A DNA stretch of 22,501 nt from DATFWC01 sp045801465 (GCA_045801465.1 JBJMSU010000155.1:1-22501); one strand, 5' to 3'. Shown: positions 1 to 7,970, counted from the stretch's first letter. Program-made: numbers and translations. The notes: a model not told the origin generated them from the letters alone.

Positions 1-287
1 CCACCGATCGCGGACGCGGACGCGAGGTCAAGGACGACGAGCTGATGCAGTTCGCCTTCAAGACGCCGACGCTGCGCTCGGTGGCGCTGCGCCCGCCATA
101 CATGCACAACGGCTCGCAGGCGAACCTGCAAGAGGTGATGAAGCACTACGAGAAGGGCGGCATCGACCGGCCCAGCCGCTCGCCTCTGATGATGCCGATC
201 GAGTTCACCGATGAGGAGCGGCTCGATCTCGTCGCGTTCATGGACACGCTCACGGGCACGAACCAGGAAACGCGTGCACGGCCGTAA
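1..287 (+). CDS. Di-haem cytochrome c peroxidase / MauG-type protein, C-terminal fragment
   Basis: This is the 3' end of a gene that begins before the window. The frame is open from base 3 to a TAA at 285-287. The fragment carries the block PTLRSVALRPPYMHNGS followed by an EVMKHYEKGG segment and a final helix (DEERLDLVAFMDTLTG). This is the usual C-terminal haem-domain ending of bacterial di-haem cytochrome c peroxidases and MauG-like proteins, where the Met of YMHNG is normally an axial haem ligand. Such proteins are periplasmic and reduce peroxide or oxidise a protein or small substrate. The CxxCH haem-binding motifs and signal peptide would lie upstream, outside the window, so peroxidase cannot be separated from MauG-like oxidase. 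The gene faces the TRAP receptor gene, with a hairpin repeat between them. Confidence 0.8.
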   Translation, partial: TDRGRGREVKDDELMQFAFKTPTLRSVALRPPYMHNGSQANLQEVMKHYEKGGIDRPSRSPLMMPIEFTDEERLDLVAFMDTLTGTNQETRARP

Positions 288-295
288 CGAGTGCT

Positions 296-480
296 CCGTA
301 GGGTGGGCGAGCGATCGACACAACGATCGCGAGGGAAATTCGCCTGCCACGGCGCTGTTGGTGGGCGAGCCGCCAAAAGCGGCGAGGGAACGGCGCGATC
401 GCGAATTTCCCTCGCGATCTTGTGACGATCGCTCGCCCACCATGGGGCGCCGAGATCGCGCGCCGTTGCCCACCCCACGG
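296..480. repeat. GTAGGGTGGGC-family palindromic repeat, copy 1 (long hairpin)
   Basis: The outer ends are CCGTAGGGTGGGC near 297 and GCCCACCCCACGG ending at 480, an inverted repeat with one mismatch. Inside, 302-343 and 401-441 are near-perfect reverse complements of about 40 bases, giving a very long stem with a 57-base loop. The loop holds a small hairpin (GCCGC/GCGGC) and a segment at 382-390 that can pair with 407-415 instead. The element lies between two convergent genes. It shares sequence with the copy at 7971-8132 and end sequences with the copy at 5407-5506. No transposase is present, so it resembles a non-autonomous MITE-like or REP-like element. Confidence 0.85.
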
Positions 481-482
481 CC

Positions 483-1457
483 TCAATCCGTCAGCCCCTT
501 CGACTTGGCGATCTGCCGCAGCTCGCGCGCCTCGTTCGGGCTCTTTTTTTCCGCCAGTTCCCACAGGCCCTCGCCCCAGACCTCGTTGAGCTTGGCGTGG
601 CTGGGACCGAGCGCGGTCACCGTCGCGCCCCGGGAGGTCAGTTCCTTGATCTCCTGCGCGGCCATGCGGTCGTATTCCTGGTACCAGACGTCCTCCATCT
701 GGCGGCCGGCCTCGAGGAGGATTTTCTTGTCGGCATCCGAGAGACGATTCCAGGCCTCGCCATGCATGAGGAACAGCTGGTGCGTAAAGCCGAATGACGG
801 CTGCGTGACGTATTTCGCAACTTCATGCCACCTGACGCCGAGCAAACCCACCACCGGACTGGCGGCACCATCGATCACGCCCTTCTCCAGCGCGGTATAG
901 ACCTCCGGGATGGGGAGAACGACCGGCGCGCCGCCGAGCATCCGGATGAGGGGATGATAGGCCGGCGTGCCGCGAATCTTGCGCCCTTTCAGGTCGCCTT
1001 CGGAACTGACCGGCGCCTTCAAGGCGAAGGCATAGCCGGTCTTGGCCGACAGCGGCACCGCGAGCACTTTGAGGCCGATCTTCCGGTAGCCCTTGTCGAG
1101 CGCCTCGAACAATCCCGACGCGCGCCGCTCCTCGATCGTCCCGCGAACGGCGTCCAGGCCCGTGCTCAGCCCGGTCGTGCCGTAGTGATAGATCCCATGC
1201 GTGAACAGGACCTGGAAGGCGCCGGCGGCGACGGGCTGCAGCTGCTCGAACGGCGGCACCGTCTCCGGTCCGCTCAGGACGAACGTGATGCGGCCGTTGC
1301 TGGCCTTCTCCACGTTGCGGGCGAAGCCTTCGGCGAGCAGGGGAACTGCCGGGTTGGTCTTGTCCCAGCTCGTCAGCATCCTGAGCTCGGCGCCGGACGC
1401 CGGCGCCATGCTCATCACTACGGCAGCCAGCAACCCCGTGCACAGAAGTCCCTTCAT
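483..1457 (-). CDS. TRAP transporter solute-binding protein (DctP family)
   Basis: The 324-residue product is a periplasmic receptor for a TRAP secondary importer, which usually takes up organic acids. A signal peptide is visible at residues 1-23 (hydrophobic core LLAAVVMSM, cleavage after ASGA). The DctP-family block GRKIRGTPAYHPLIRMLGG has Arg162 where family members bind the ligand carboxylate. It is followed by PEVYTALEKGVIDGA, another family hallmark, and the length is typical. The ATG at 1457 has a good Shine-Dalgarno (GGAGGG, about 8 bases upstream). No DctQ or DctM membrane subunits lie nearby, so this is an orphan receptor that must use a transporter encoded elsewhere or serve in sensing. 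It diverges from mutS. The substrate cannot be told from sequence. Confidence 0.88.
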   Translation of the reverse strand: MKGLLCTGLLAAVVMSMAPASGAELRMLTSWDKTNPAVPLLAEGFARNVEKASNGRITFVLSGPETVPPFEQLQPVAAGAFQVLFTHGIYHYGTTGLSTGLDAVRGTIEERRASGLFEALDKGYRKIGLKVLAVPLSAKTGYAFALKAPVSSEGDLKGRKIRGTPAYHPLIRMLGGAPVVLPIPEVYTALEKGVIDGAASPVVGLLGVRWHEVAKYVTQPSFGFTHQLFLMHGEAWNRLSDADKKILLEAGRQMEDVWYQEYDRMAAQEIKELTSRGATVTALGPSHAKLNEVWGEGLWELAEKKSPNEARELRQIAKSKGLTD

Positions 1458-1494
1458 GGCGCGCCCTCCGTCGGGCCTCGTCGAGCCCGCCGAG

Positions 1495-1504
1495 GATGAT
1501 CATC
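1495..1504. promoter_or_regulatory. Palindrome GATGATCATC in the TRAP/mutS divergent intergenic region
   Basis: This 10-base perfect palindrome lies 38 bases upstream of the TRAP receptor start, in the roughly 140-base gap shared with mutS. A short palindrome there could be an operator, but one of this length can occur by chance. I see no convincing -35/-10 pair beside it. Confidence 0.2.
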
Positions 1505-1598
1505 GAATCACCGGGCCGGCGCAATCGCGGCAAACAAGCTTGCGGATGGCTCGCGCTCGCCAGTGAAAGCTCAGTCTCCATCTGCTAGCTTCGTCGCC

Positions 1599-4403
1599 AT
1601 GAATGTTGCGCGACCATCCATGGCACCGGAGGCGGCCCTCCCCGCCGATGGGAACGTCCCCTCCGACGGCAGCCCCCCTTCCGACGGGAGCGCCCGCGTC
1701 GCGCCTTGCCCCAACGGCGATGCCGCCCGCATCACGCCGATGATGGAGCAGTACATCGAGATCAAGGCGGCGAACCCCGACTACCTGCTGTTCTATCGCA
1801 TGGGCGACTTCTACGAGCTGTTCTTCGCCGATGCGGAGATCGCGTCGCGGGCGCTCGGCATCGTGCTCACCAAGCGGGGCAAGCACCTCGGCGCCGACAT
1901 CCCGATGTGTGGAGTGCCGATCGAACGTGCCGACGAGTACCTCCACCGCCTGATCGCGCAAGGCCATCGCGTCGCCGTGTGCGAACAGCTCGAAGACCCG
2001 GCCGAGGCGAAGAAGCGCGGCACAAAGAGCGTGGTCAAGCGCGACGTCGTCCGCCTCGTCACGCCCGGCACGCTCACCGAAGACACGCTGCTCGATGCGC
2101 GGCGCAACAACTATCTCGCCGCCATCGCCCGCGCGCGCTCGTCGACGGAGGGAAGCGCGTTCGCGCTCGCCTGGATCGACATCTCGACCGCCGAATTCCG
2201 CCTCACCGAGTGCGACCGCGCCGGGCTTGCGGCCGAGATTGCCCGGCTCGAGCCGGGCGAGATCATCGTCTCCGATGCGCTCTACGGCGATCCCGAACTC
2301 GCCCCATACTTACGTTCGCTCGCCGGGGTGACGCCGCTTGCCCGCAACCTGTTTGACGGCGCCACCGCCGAGCGCCGGCTCGCCGACTACTTCGGGGTGG
2401 CGACCACCGAGGCGTTCGGCGCCTTCTCACGCCTGGAGCTCACCGCGGCCGCCGCTTGCGTCACCTATGTGGAGCGCACGCAGCTCGGCAGGCGCCCGCC
2501 GCTCTCGCCGCCCACGCGCGAGGCGCAGGGCGCAACCCTGAAGATCGACGCCGCAACGCGCACCAATCTCGAGCTCGTGCGCACGCTCGCGGGCACCGAG
2601 CGCGGCTCGCTCTTTGCGACAATCGACCGCACCGTCACGGCGTCCGGCTCGCGGGCGCTGGCGCAGCGCCTGTCGGCGCCGCTCACCGATGGCGCACGAA
2701 TCGCGCAGCGGCTCGACGCCGTGGAAACCTTCATCGCCGATCCGGCGTCGCGCCAGCAGGTCCGCGCGGAGCTCAAGGCCGCTCCCGACCTTGCGCGCTC
2801 GCTCGCCCGTCTCGTCGTGGGTCGCGGCGGCCCGCGCGACCTCGCTGCCATCCGCGACGGCTTAAGCGCCGCGGCCCGGCTTGCGCAGCGTCTCGATTCC
2901 CTGGCGAGCGAGGAGGGCAGCGAGATCGCGGCGGCGCAACTCGCGCTGCGTGAGCCCGATCCGTCGCTTGCCGCCGAGCTTGCGCGCGCGCTTGGCGACG
3001 AGCTGCCGTTGCTCAAGCGCGACGGCGGCTTCGTGCGCGCCGGCTACGACGCGGCGCTGGACGAGGTGCGCCGCCTGCGCGATGAGTCCCGCCGGGTCGT
3101 CGCCGCCCTGCAGGCGCGCTATGCCGAGGAGACCGGCGTTCGCGCGCTCAAGATCCGGCACAACAACGTGCTCGGCTATTTCATCGAGGTCACCGCGCAG
3201 CACGGCGACAAGCTGATGGCGGCTTCCGCCAATGCGCAATTCATTCATCGCCAGACGCTGGCCGGACAGGTGCGCTTCACCACCACCGAGCTCGCCGATC
3301 TCGCGGCTAAGATCGTCAGCGCCGCCGATCGCGCGCTCAGCCTCGAGCTCGACATTTTCGAGCGTCTGGCCGAGCGCGTGAGCGCTGCCGCCGGGCCGAT
3401 CAAGCAGGCAGCAGATGCGCTGAGCGTCCTCGACGTCGCGGCCGGATTGGCGGAGCTTGCGGTCGAGCGCGACTATGTCCGGCCGGAGATCGTGCCGACG
3501 CTCGAGTTCTTCATCGAGGGCGGTCGCCATCCGGTGGTGGAACAGGCGCTCGCGCGCGAGAGCGGCCCGTTCATCGCCAACGATTGCGATCTGTCGCCGC
3601 CCGACGGCGCCGCCGGCCGCATCTGGCTCGTCACCGGCCCGAACATGGCGGGCAAGTCGACCTTCCTGCGCCAGAATGCGTTGATCGCGATCCTGGCGCA
3701 GATGGGCAGCTTCGTGCCGGCGCGCCGCGCCCGCATCGGCATCGTCGACCGGCTGTTCTCGCGCGTGGGCGCCGCCGACGATCTCGCGCGCGGGCGCTCC
3801 ACCTTCATGGTGGAAATGGTCGAGACCGCGGCGATCCTCAATCAGGCGGGCCCGCGCTCGCTCGTCATTCTCGACGAGATCGGCCGCGGCACGGCGACCT
3901 TCGACGGCCTCTCCATCGCCTGGGCGACGATCGAGCATCTGCACGACGTCAATCGCTGCCGGGCGCTGTTCGCCACCCACTTCCACGAGCTGACCGCGCT
4001 GACGGCCAAGCTCACGCGCCTGTTCAACGCCACCATGCGGGTGAAGGAATGGCATGGCGAGGTCGTGTTCCTGCACGAGGTGATGCCGGGCGCAGCCGAC
4101 CGCTCCTACGGCATCCAGGTGGCGAAGCTCGCCGGACTTCCCGCCGCCGTGATCGAGCGGGCGAAGCTCGTGCTCGCCGAGCTCGAGGCCGAGCATCGCG
4201 TGTCGCCGGCACGGCGGCTGATCGATGATCTGCCGCTGTTCGCCGCCGCGGCGCGTCCGGCGCCATCGCCGTCGCAACCGGACGCCGCGCTGGCGGCGCT
4301 CGTCGATGCGCTCGCGGAGCTCAATCCCGACGAGATGTCGCCGCGCGAGGCGCTGGAGGCCTTGTACGCTTTGAAGCTGCGCGCGGCCGCCAAAGAGCGA
4401 TAG
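1599..4403 (+). CDS. mutS: DNA mismatch repair protein MutS
   Basis: MutS recognises mismatches and small loops and, as an ATPase clamp with MutL, starts strand-specific repair. Counting from the ATG at 1599 (934 residues), the mismatch-reading Phe-x-Glu lies in GDFYELF (F71, E73). The connector, lever and clamp domains follow. The C-terminal ATPase has Walker A GPNMAGKST (about 681-688) and Walker B LVILDEIGRGTATFDG (D759, E760). All core domains look intact. The frame is open to a GTG at 1563, but neither start has a clear ribosome site; ATG at 1599 or 1620 is preferred. Before the conserved ITPMMEQYIEIKAANP block is a Pro/Ser/Asp/Gly-rich tail with repeated PSDG units. A Bug-family receptor gene starts 10 bases after the stop and may share the transcript. 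Confidence 0.97.
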   Translation: MNVARPSMAPEAALPADGNVPSDGSPPSDGSARVAPCPNGDAARITPMMEQYIEIKAANPDYLLFYRMGDFYELFFADAEIASRALGIVLTKRGKHLGADIPMCGVPIERADEYLHRLIAQGHRVAVCEQLEDPAEAKKRGTKSVVKRDVVRLVTPGTLTEDTLLDARRNNYLAAIARARSSTEGSAFALAWIDISTAEFRLTECDRAGLAAEIARLEPGEIIVSDALYGDPELAPYLRSLAGVTPLARNLFDGATAERRLADYFGVATTEAFGAFSRLELTAAAACVTYVERTQLGRRPPLSPPTREAQGATLKIDAATRTNLELVRTLAGTERGSLFATIDRTVTASGSRALAQRLSAPLTDGARIAQRLDAVETFIADPASRQQVRAELKAAPDLARSLARLVVGRGGPRDLAAIRDGLSAAARLAQRLDSLASEEGSEIAAAQLALREPDPSLAAELARALGDELPLLKRDGGFVRAGYDAALDEVRRLRDESRRVVAALQARYAEETGVRALKIRHNNVLGYFIEVTAQHGDKLMAASANAQFIHRQTLAGQVRFTTTELADLAAKIVSAADRALSLELDIFERLAERVSAAAGPIKQAADALSVLDVAAGLAELAVERDYVRPEIVPTLEFFIEGGRHPVVEQALARESGPFIANDCDLSPPDGAAGRIWLVTGPNMAGKSTFLRQNALIAILAQMGSFVPARRARIGIVDRLFSRVGAADDLARGRSTFMVEMVETAAILNQAGPRSLVILDEIGRGTATFDGLSIAWATIEHLHDVNRCRALFATHFHELTALTAKLTRLFNATMRVKEWHGEVVFLHEVMPGAADRSYGIQVAKLAGLPAAVIERAKLVLAELEAEHRVSPARRLIDDLPLFAAAARPAPSPSQPDAALAALVDALAELNPDEMSPREALEALYALKLRAAAKER

Positions 4404-4413
4404 AGCCACCACG

Positions 4414-5394
4414 ATGATGCAGGCGATGCGACGATGGCTGCAGGCAGTGAGCGCCGTGGCGCTGGTGAGCTCGGCCCTTGCGGCGGCGGCGCAGGACTTT
4501 CCCGCCCGCCAGGTGCGCATCGTGGTTCCGCAGTCGCCGGGCGGCGTCACCGACGTGATCGCCCGCGCGGTGGCGCAGCGGCTCTCGGAGCTGTGGGGCC
4601 AGCCCGTCATCGTCGAGAACAAGGCGGGCGCCAACTACCAGATCGGCGCGAACTTCGTCGCCAAGGCCGAGCCGGACGGCACCACGCTCCTGGTGATGTC
4701 GGAGGCCTTTTCCATCAACCCGCTGCTCAGCGCCAGGCTTCCCTACGACCCGGTGAAGGATTTCGCCCCGGTCACCGGCCTCATCAGCATCAACCATGCC
4801 CTGGTGGCGCATCCGTCCTTGCCGGCGAACAGCGTCAAGGAGCTGATCGAGCTTGCGCGCGCCAAGCCGGGCGAGATCAACTATGCGACCTACGGGGTCG
4901 GCTCGACCGGCCATCTCAACATGGAAATGTTCCAGAGCCGGGCGGGCGTGAAGCTCTTTCCCGTCCATTACAAGGGCGCGACGCCGGCGCTGACCGACGT
5001 GATGGCGGGCCACATCCCACTGATGTTCATCAGCGTCGCCAGCGTGGTTGAACCGTGGAAGGCCGGAAAGGTCAAGCTACTCGGGACCGGCAGCGTGCAG
5101 CGTCTGCCGGCGCTGCCGGAAGTGCCGACCATTGCCGAAAGCGCACTGCCGGACTTCCGCGCCCTGACCTGGTTCGGCCTGTTCACGACCGGCGGGACAC
5201 CCCGCGAGACCGTCGCCAAGATCAACGGCGACGTTCAGCGCATCGTCGCCGATCCGGCCTTCCGCGCACGCTTCCTCGCGCCGCAGATGTTCGAGCCGCT
5301 CTTAAGCTCGCCCGAGCACTTCGCCGCCTTCCTCAGCGCCGAGACGCAGAAATGGGGCAAGGTGATCCGCGAGGCCAATGTGCGGGTGGATTGA
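4414..5394 (+). CDS. Bug/TctC family tripartite tricarboxylate transporter substrate-binding protein
   Basis: The 326-residue product is a periplasmic receptor of the Bug family, which serves tripartite tricarboxylate transporters and sometimes sensory roles. It has a signal peptide (residues 1-26, hydrophobic AVSAVALVSSALAAA). The first strand block VRIVVPQSPGGVTDVIAR is typical of the family, as are GQPVIVENKAGANYQIGANFVAKAEPDGTTLL and the later YATYGVGSTGHLNMEMF and VHYKGATPALTDVMAGH. Length is normal. The ATG at 4414 sits 10 bases after the mutS stop; further in-frame ATGs at 4417 and 4426 are possible. No TctA or TctB membrane genes are nearby, so it is an orphan, as is common for this expanded family. 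A palindromic repeat follows the stop. The ligand is unknown. Confidence 0.9.
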   Translation: MMQAMRRWLQAVSAVALVSSALAAAAQDFPARQVRIVVPQSPGGVTDVIARAVAQRLSELWGQPVIVENKAGANYQIGANFVAKAEPDGTTLLVMSEAFSINPLLSARLPYDPVKDFAPVTGLISINHALVAHPSLPANSVKELIELARAKPGEINYATYGVGSTGHLNMEMFQSRAGVKLFPVHYKGATPALTDVMAGHIPLMFISVASVVEPWKAGKVKLLGTGSVQRLPALPEVPTIAESALPDFRALTWFGLFTTGGTPRETVAKINGDVQRIVADPAFRARFLAPQMFEPLLSSPEHFAAFLSAETQKWGKVIREANVRVD

Positions 5395-5406
5395 CGATCT
5401 CGATGT

Positions 5407-5506
5407 CGTAGGGTGGGCAAAGGCGCGCTGTGCGCGTGCCCACGCGTATGCCAACCGCATAGACGCGTGGGCACGCGTCGCTTCGCTCCGCTTTGCCCAC
5501 CCTACG
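5407..5506. repeat. GTAGGGTGGGC-family palindromic repeat, copy 2 (different interior)
   Basis: Perfect 16-base terminal inverted repeats are present: CGTAGGGTGGGCAAAG at 5407-5422 and CTTTGCCCACCCTACG at 5491-5506. A second nested inverted repeat lies inside (GCGTGCCCACGCGT at 5434-5447 with ACGCGTGGGCACGC at 5463-5476). The ends match the other two copies but the interior is unrelated to them. It lies between convergent genes (Bug receptor and membrane protein), so a role as a two-way terminator is plausible. Confidence 0.85.
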
Positions 5507-5530
5507 GTTTTGCGCACAGGACACGTGTGC

Positions 5531-6319
5531 TCACACCGGAATCCCGCGCCGGCGCGCCGCCCAGATCGAGAGATTCGCCGCGATGGAGACGGCGAGCGCC
5601 AGCGTGAGGGCGGCGGCCGAGCCGAGCGGCACGGCGGCGAGGTGCAGCGCCAGCAGGGAGCAGGCAAACCCGCCGAGGCCGGAGATCGTGTTCGCCAGGA
5701 CGGCGGCGGTGGGGCGGCCGCCGATGCGCGGCTGCAGGATCAGCATCAGGCTGGTCAGCACGATGGGGAAGACCGCCAACATGCCGGTCACGGCCGCGCC
5801 GACTTGGGCGCTCAAGCCGACCACGACGGCCACCAGCAGCGCCGCCATGGCGGCGCGCAACGGGATGTCGTACCAGCGCCGGGTCACCAGCGGCATGGCG
5901 ATCTCGCGCAAGCGACGGCCGATCGCTGCGCAAAGCGGAATGACCACGAGGTTGAGGATCACGGCAGTGAGCAGCGTCCATTCGATCGAGCGAACTATGA
6001 AAGCAAAGATCGTCCATGTGGTCATGGCGGCCGCAAGGCTTGAGCCCAATCCCCGCGTCTGCGCCATGGCGGCATAGACCAGCGCGAAAATCGCCGTCAC
6101 GGCATTGACGGCAAGGCTCACGAGCGCCGCCGCCGCGATGAAATGCGGATCGTGATCGAGGGCGAGGAACACGTAGGCCGGTCCGGCCGCGATCGGCAGC
6201 GTCGCCACCAGGGCGCCAACGAGGGCGCCGGCGCGTTCCGCCGTCGCGGTCGCCAGCACGACGAAGCCGGCGGTGACCGCCATCTTGATGGCGAGCGCCA
6301 GCCACAACAGGAGCGTCAC
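5531..6319 (-). CDS. Polytopic membrane protein with internal duplication, function unknown
   Basis: The 262-residue product is almost wholly hydrophobic, with about eight predicted membrane segments and short polar loops. I do not recognise the family. The two halves resemble each other: around residues 29-43 (GALVGALVATLPI) and 172-186 (GAAVTGMLAVFPI), G31/G174, A32/A175, V34/V177, A39/A182, P42/P185 and I43/I186 align at a constant offset of 143. This suggests an ancient duplication, as in many small transporters. The start is a GTG overlapping the stop of the upstream OsmC-like gene by 4 bases (GTGA, 6316-6319), which indicates translational coupling and co-transcription with the alcohol dehydrogenase operon. 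A transporter or permease role is inference only. Confidence 0.75.
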   Translation of the reverse strand: MTLLLWLALAIKMAVTAGFVVLATATAERAGALVGALVATLPIAAGPAYVFLALDHDPHFIAAAALVSLAVNAVTAIFALVYAAMAQTRGLGSSLAAAMTTWTIFAFIVRSIEWTLLTAVILNLVVIPLCAAIGRRLREIAMPLVTRRWYDIPLRAAMAALLVAVVVGLSAQVGAAVTGMLAVFPIVLTSLMLILQPRIGGRPTAAVLANTISGLGGFACSLLALHLAAVPLGSAAALTLALAVSIAANLSIWAARRRGIPV

Positions 6320-6825
6320 ACCCGCTGCAGGCGGATGTCGACCGGCGGACCGTTCCGGATGGTCTGATAGACCACGCAGTAACGTTCCGTGAGCTTGAGG
6401 AGCTGGTCGAGCTTGTCCTGCGGCGCGTCGGTATCGACGTCGAAGCGCAGCCGGATCTGGGCGAAGCCGACGGGCGCGTCTTTGGCGACGCCCAGCGTGC
6501 CGCGAAAATCGAGATCGCCTTCTGCCGCCACCGTGCCGGATTTCAGCGGGATGTCGATGGCGGTCGCCACGGCTTTAAGGGTGACGCCGGCGCAGGCGAC
6601 CAGCGCTTCCAGCAGCATGTCGCCGGAGCAAAGCTCCAGCCCCGAGCCGCCGGTCGCCGGGTGCAGGCCGGCGACCGCGAGCGCGCGCCCGGTCTCCACC
6701 TTACAGGCGATATTGGTATCGTCGAGCGTGCCCTTGGCTTTCAGCGTGATATAGGCGGCCTCGGGCTCGCTCTTGTAACGCTCCTTGATGGGGGCCTGCA
6801 TTGCGCGCAGTTCGGCGGCATCCAT
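6316..6825 (-). CDS. OsmC family peroxiredoxin-like protein
   Basis: The 169-residue product fits the OsmC/Ohr/YhfA fold family of thiol-dependent proteins that reduce organic hydroperoxides. The expected pair of cysteines is present: C78 in LLEALVACAG at the start of the central helix, and C150 in ERYCVVYQT, equivalent to the C-P-V position. Two more cysteines (C41, C66) occur near the N-terminus. The ATG at 6825 has a clear ribosome site (GGAG, 7 bases upstream); the frame is open further upstream, but there it reads antisense-frame sequence of the dehydrogenase gene. It lies 38 bases after the dehydrogenase and overlaps the membrane-protein gene by 4 bases, in the middle of a three-gene operon. 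Peroxidase activity is a family inference. Confidence 0.85.
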   Translation of the reverse strand: MDAAELRAMQAPIKERYKSEPEAAYITLKAKGTLDDTNIACKVETGRALAVAGLHPATGGSGLELCSGDMLLEALVACAGVTLKAVATAIDIPLKSGTVAAEGDLDFRGTLGVAKDAPVGFAQIRLRFDVDTDAPQDKLDQLLKLTERYCVVYQTIRNGPPVDIRLQRV

Positions 6826-6863
6826 GTCGCTTCTCCGGTTGGTATTCGGGTTCGAAGTATGGA

Positions 6864-7922
6864 CTATCCGGACGGTGCCAGGACGACGCGGCCGATCACC
6901 TTGCCTTGCTTGAGGTCGGTGAGCGCCGCATAGGCTTGGTCGAGCGGGCGACGATCCACCGGCACGAACGGCAAGGGCGCGCGGCGCACGAGCTCGATCA
7001 GTTCCTTGAGCTCGGACAGGCTGCCCGTATAGGAGCCCTGCAACGTCATCGCCTTCATGGGAATGTAGGGCGTCGAGATCGCGATCTCGCCGCCGAACAG
7101 GCCGACCACGATGAGCTTGCCGCCTTTGGTCAGGCAATCGATGCCGAGCTTCACGGTGCTCGCCGACCCGACGAAGTCGATCATTCCCCACACGCCGCCC
7201 TTGGCCGCCTCGGTGATCTGCTGCAGGGCGTCGGGTGCATTGGCATCGATGGTGGCGAGCGCGCCGGCCTGGCGCGCCGCTTCCCGCTTTTTCTCGTCGA
7301 TATCGAGAACGATCGCGCCGTGTCCGCCGAGCGATTTGAGAATGCTCAGACAGATCAGGCCAAGGCCGCCCGCCCCGATGATGACGATCGGTTCTGTCTG
7401 CACAATCCCGCCCAGCTTGCGCAAGGCGCCATAGGCGGTCACGCCCGAGCAGGCGAGCGGCGCCGCCTGTTCGGGCGGAATGTCGCCGCAGTCGAACAGG
7501 TAACGTGGGTGCGGCGCCAGGAGGTGATCGCTGTAGCCGCCCGGCCGGAACACGCCGAGGAAGCGCGGCTTGAGACAGAGCTGCTCGTCGCCACGCTGGC
7601 ACACTTTGCAGGTGCCGCAGCCGATCCATGGATAGATCAGCCGCCGGTCGCCGACCGCGACGCCCCTGGCCTCCGGCCCGAATGCCACGACGTCGCCGAC
7701 CGATTCATGGCCCATGGTGAGCGGCAGGGTCATGCCGCGGTCGGTCAGCTTGAGCACCTTGCCGCCGCCGAGATCGTACGTCCCCTCCCAGAAGTGCAGG
7801 TCGCTGTGGCAGACCCCCGCCGCGACCACGCGGAGCAGCACCTCGGTGCCCGTTGGTTCCGGCGTGGCCTGTTCGCGCAATTCCAGCGGCGCGCCGCACT
7901 GGCAGACGTCGTAGCTTCTCAT
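6864..7922 (-). CDS. Zinc-dependent alcohol dehydrogenase (MDR superfamily)
   Basis: The 352-residue medium-chain dehydrogenase is expected to oxidise alcohols or reduce aldehydes with NAD. The catalytic zinc ligands are C38 (GVCHSD), H72 with E73 (MGHES) and C158. Structural zinc ligands are the four cysteines C102, C105, C108 and C116 (GCGTCKVCQRGDEQLC). The Rossmann motif is GAGGLGL (183-189), followed by VLDIDEKK, whose acidic residues favour NAD over NADP. The ATG at 7922 is preceded by GAGGG. It is the first gene of an apparent operon with an OsmC-like protein and a membrane protein. A hairpin repeat lies 49 bases upstream of the start, so the promoter would have to be in or very near the repeat. 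The physiological substrate is not evident. Confidence 0.92.
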   Translation of the reverse strand: MRSYDVCQCGAPLELREQATPEPTGTEVLLRVVAAGVCHSDLHFWEGTYDLGGGKVLKLTDRGMTLPLTMGHESVGDVVAFGPEARGVAVGDRRLIYPWIGCGTCKVCQRGDEQLCLKPRFLGVFRPGGYSDHLLAPHPRYLFDCGDIPPEQAAPLACSGVTAYGALRKLGGIVQTEPIVIIGAGGLGLICLSILKSLGGHGAIVLDIDEKKREAARQAGALATIDANAPDALQQITEAAKGGVWGMIDFVGSASTVKLGIDCLTKGGKLIVVGLFGGEIAISTPYIPMKAMTLQGSYTGSLSELKELIELVRRAPLPFVPVDRRPLDQAYAALTDLKQGKVIGRVVLAPSG

Positions 7923-7970
7923 TCGGCCCTCACATCATCGCCGTTTCCCGGTGATCAGGCTTATAGCAGC

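Noticed and set aside
2862..4634. 590-codon open frame on the minus strand antisense to mutS
   Set aside because: It overlaps the intact mutS gene and has low-complexity Arg/Ala/Gly/Glu-rich sequence typical of antisense reading of GC-rich DNA, with no recognisable domain.
6826..7629. Upstream extension of the OsmC-like frame through the dehydrogenase gene
   Set aside because: The extension is the wrong frame of the dehydrogenase gene. A strong ribosome site at ATG 6825 marks the true start.
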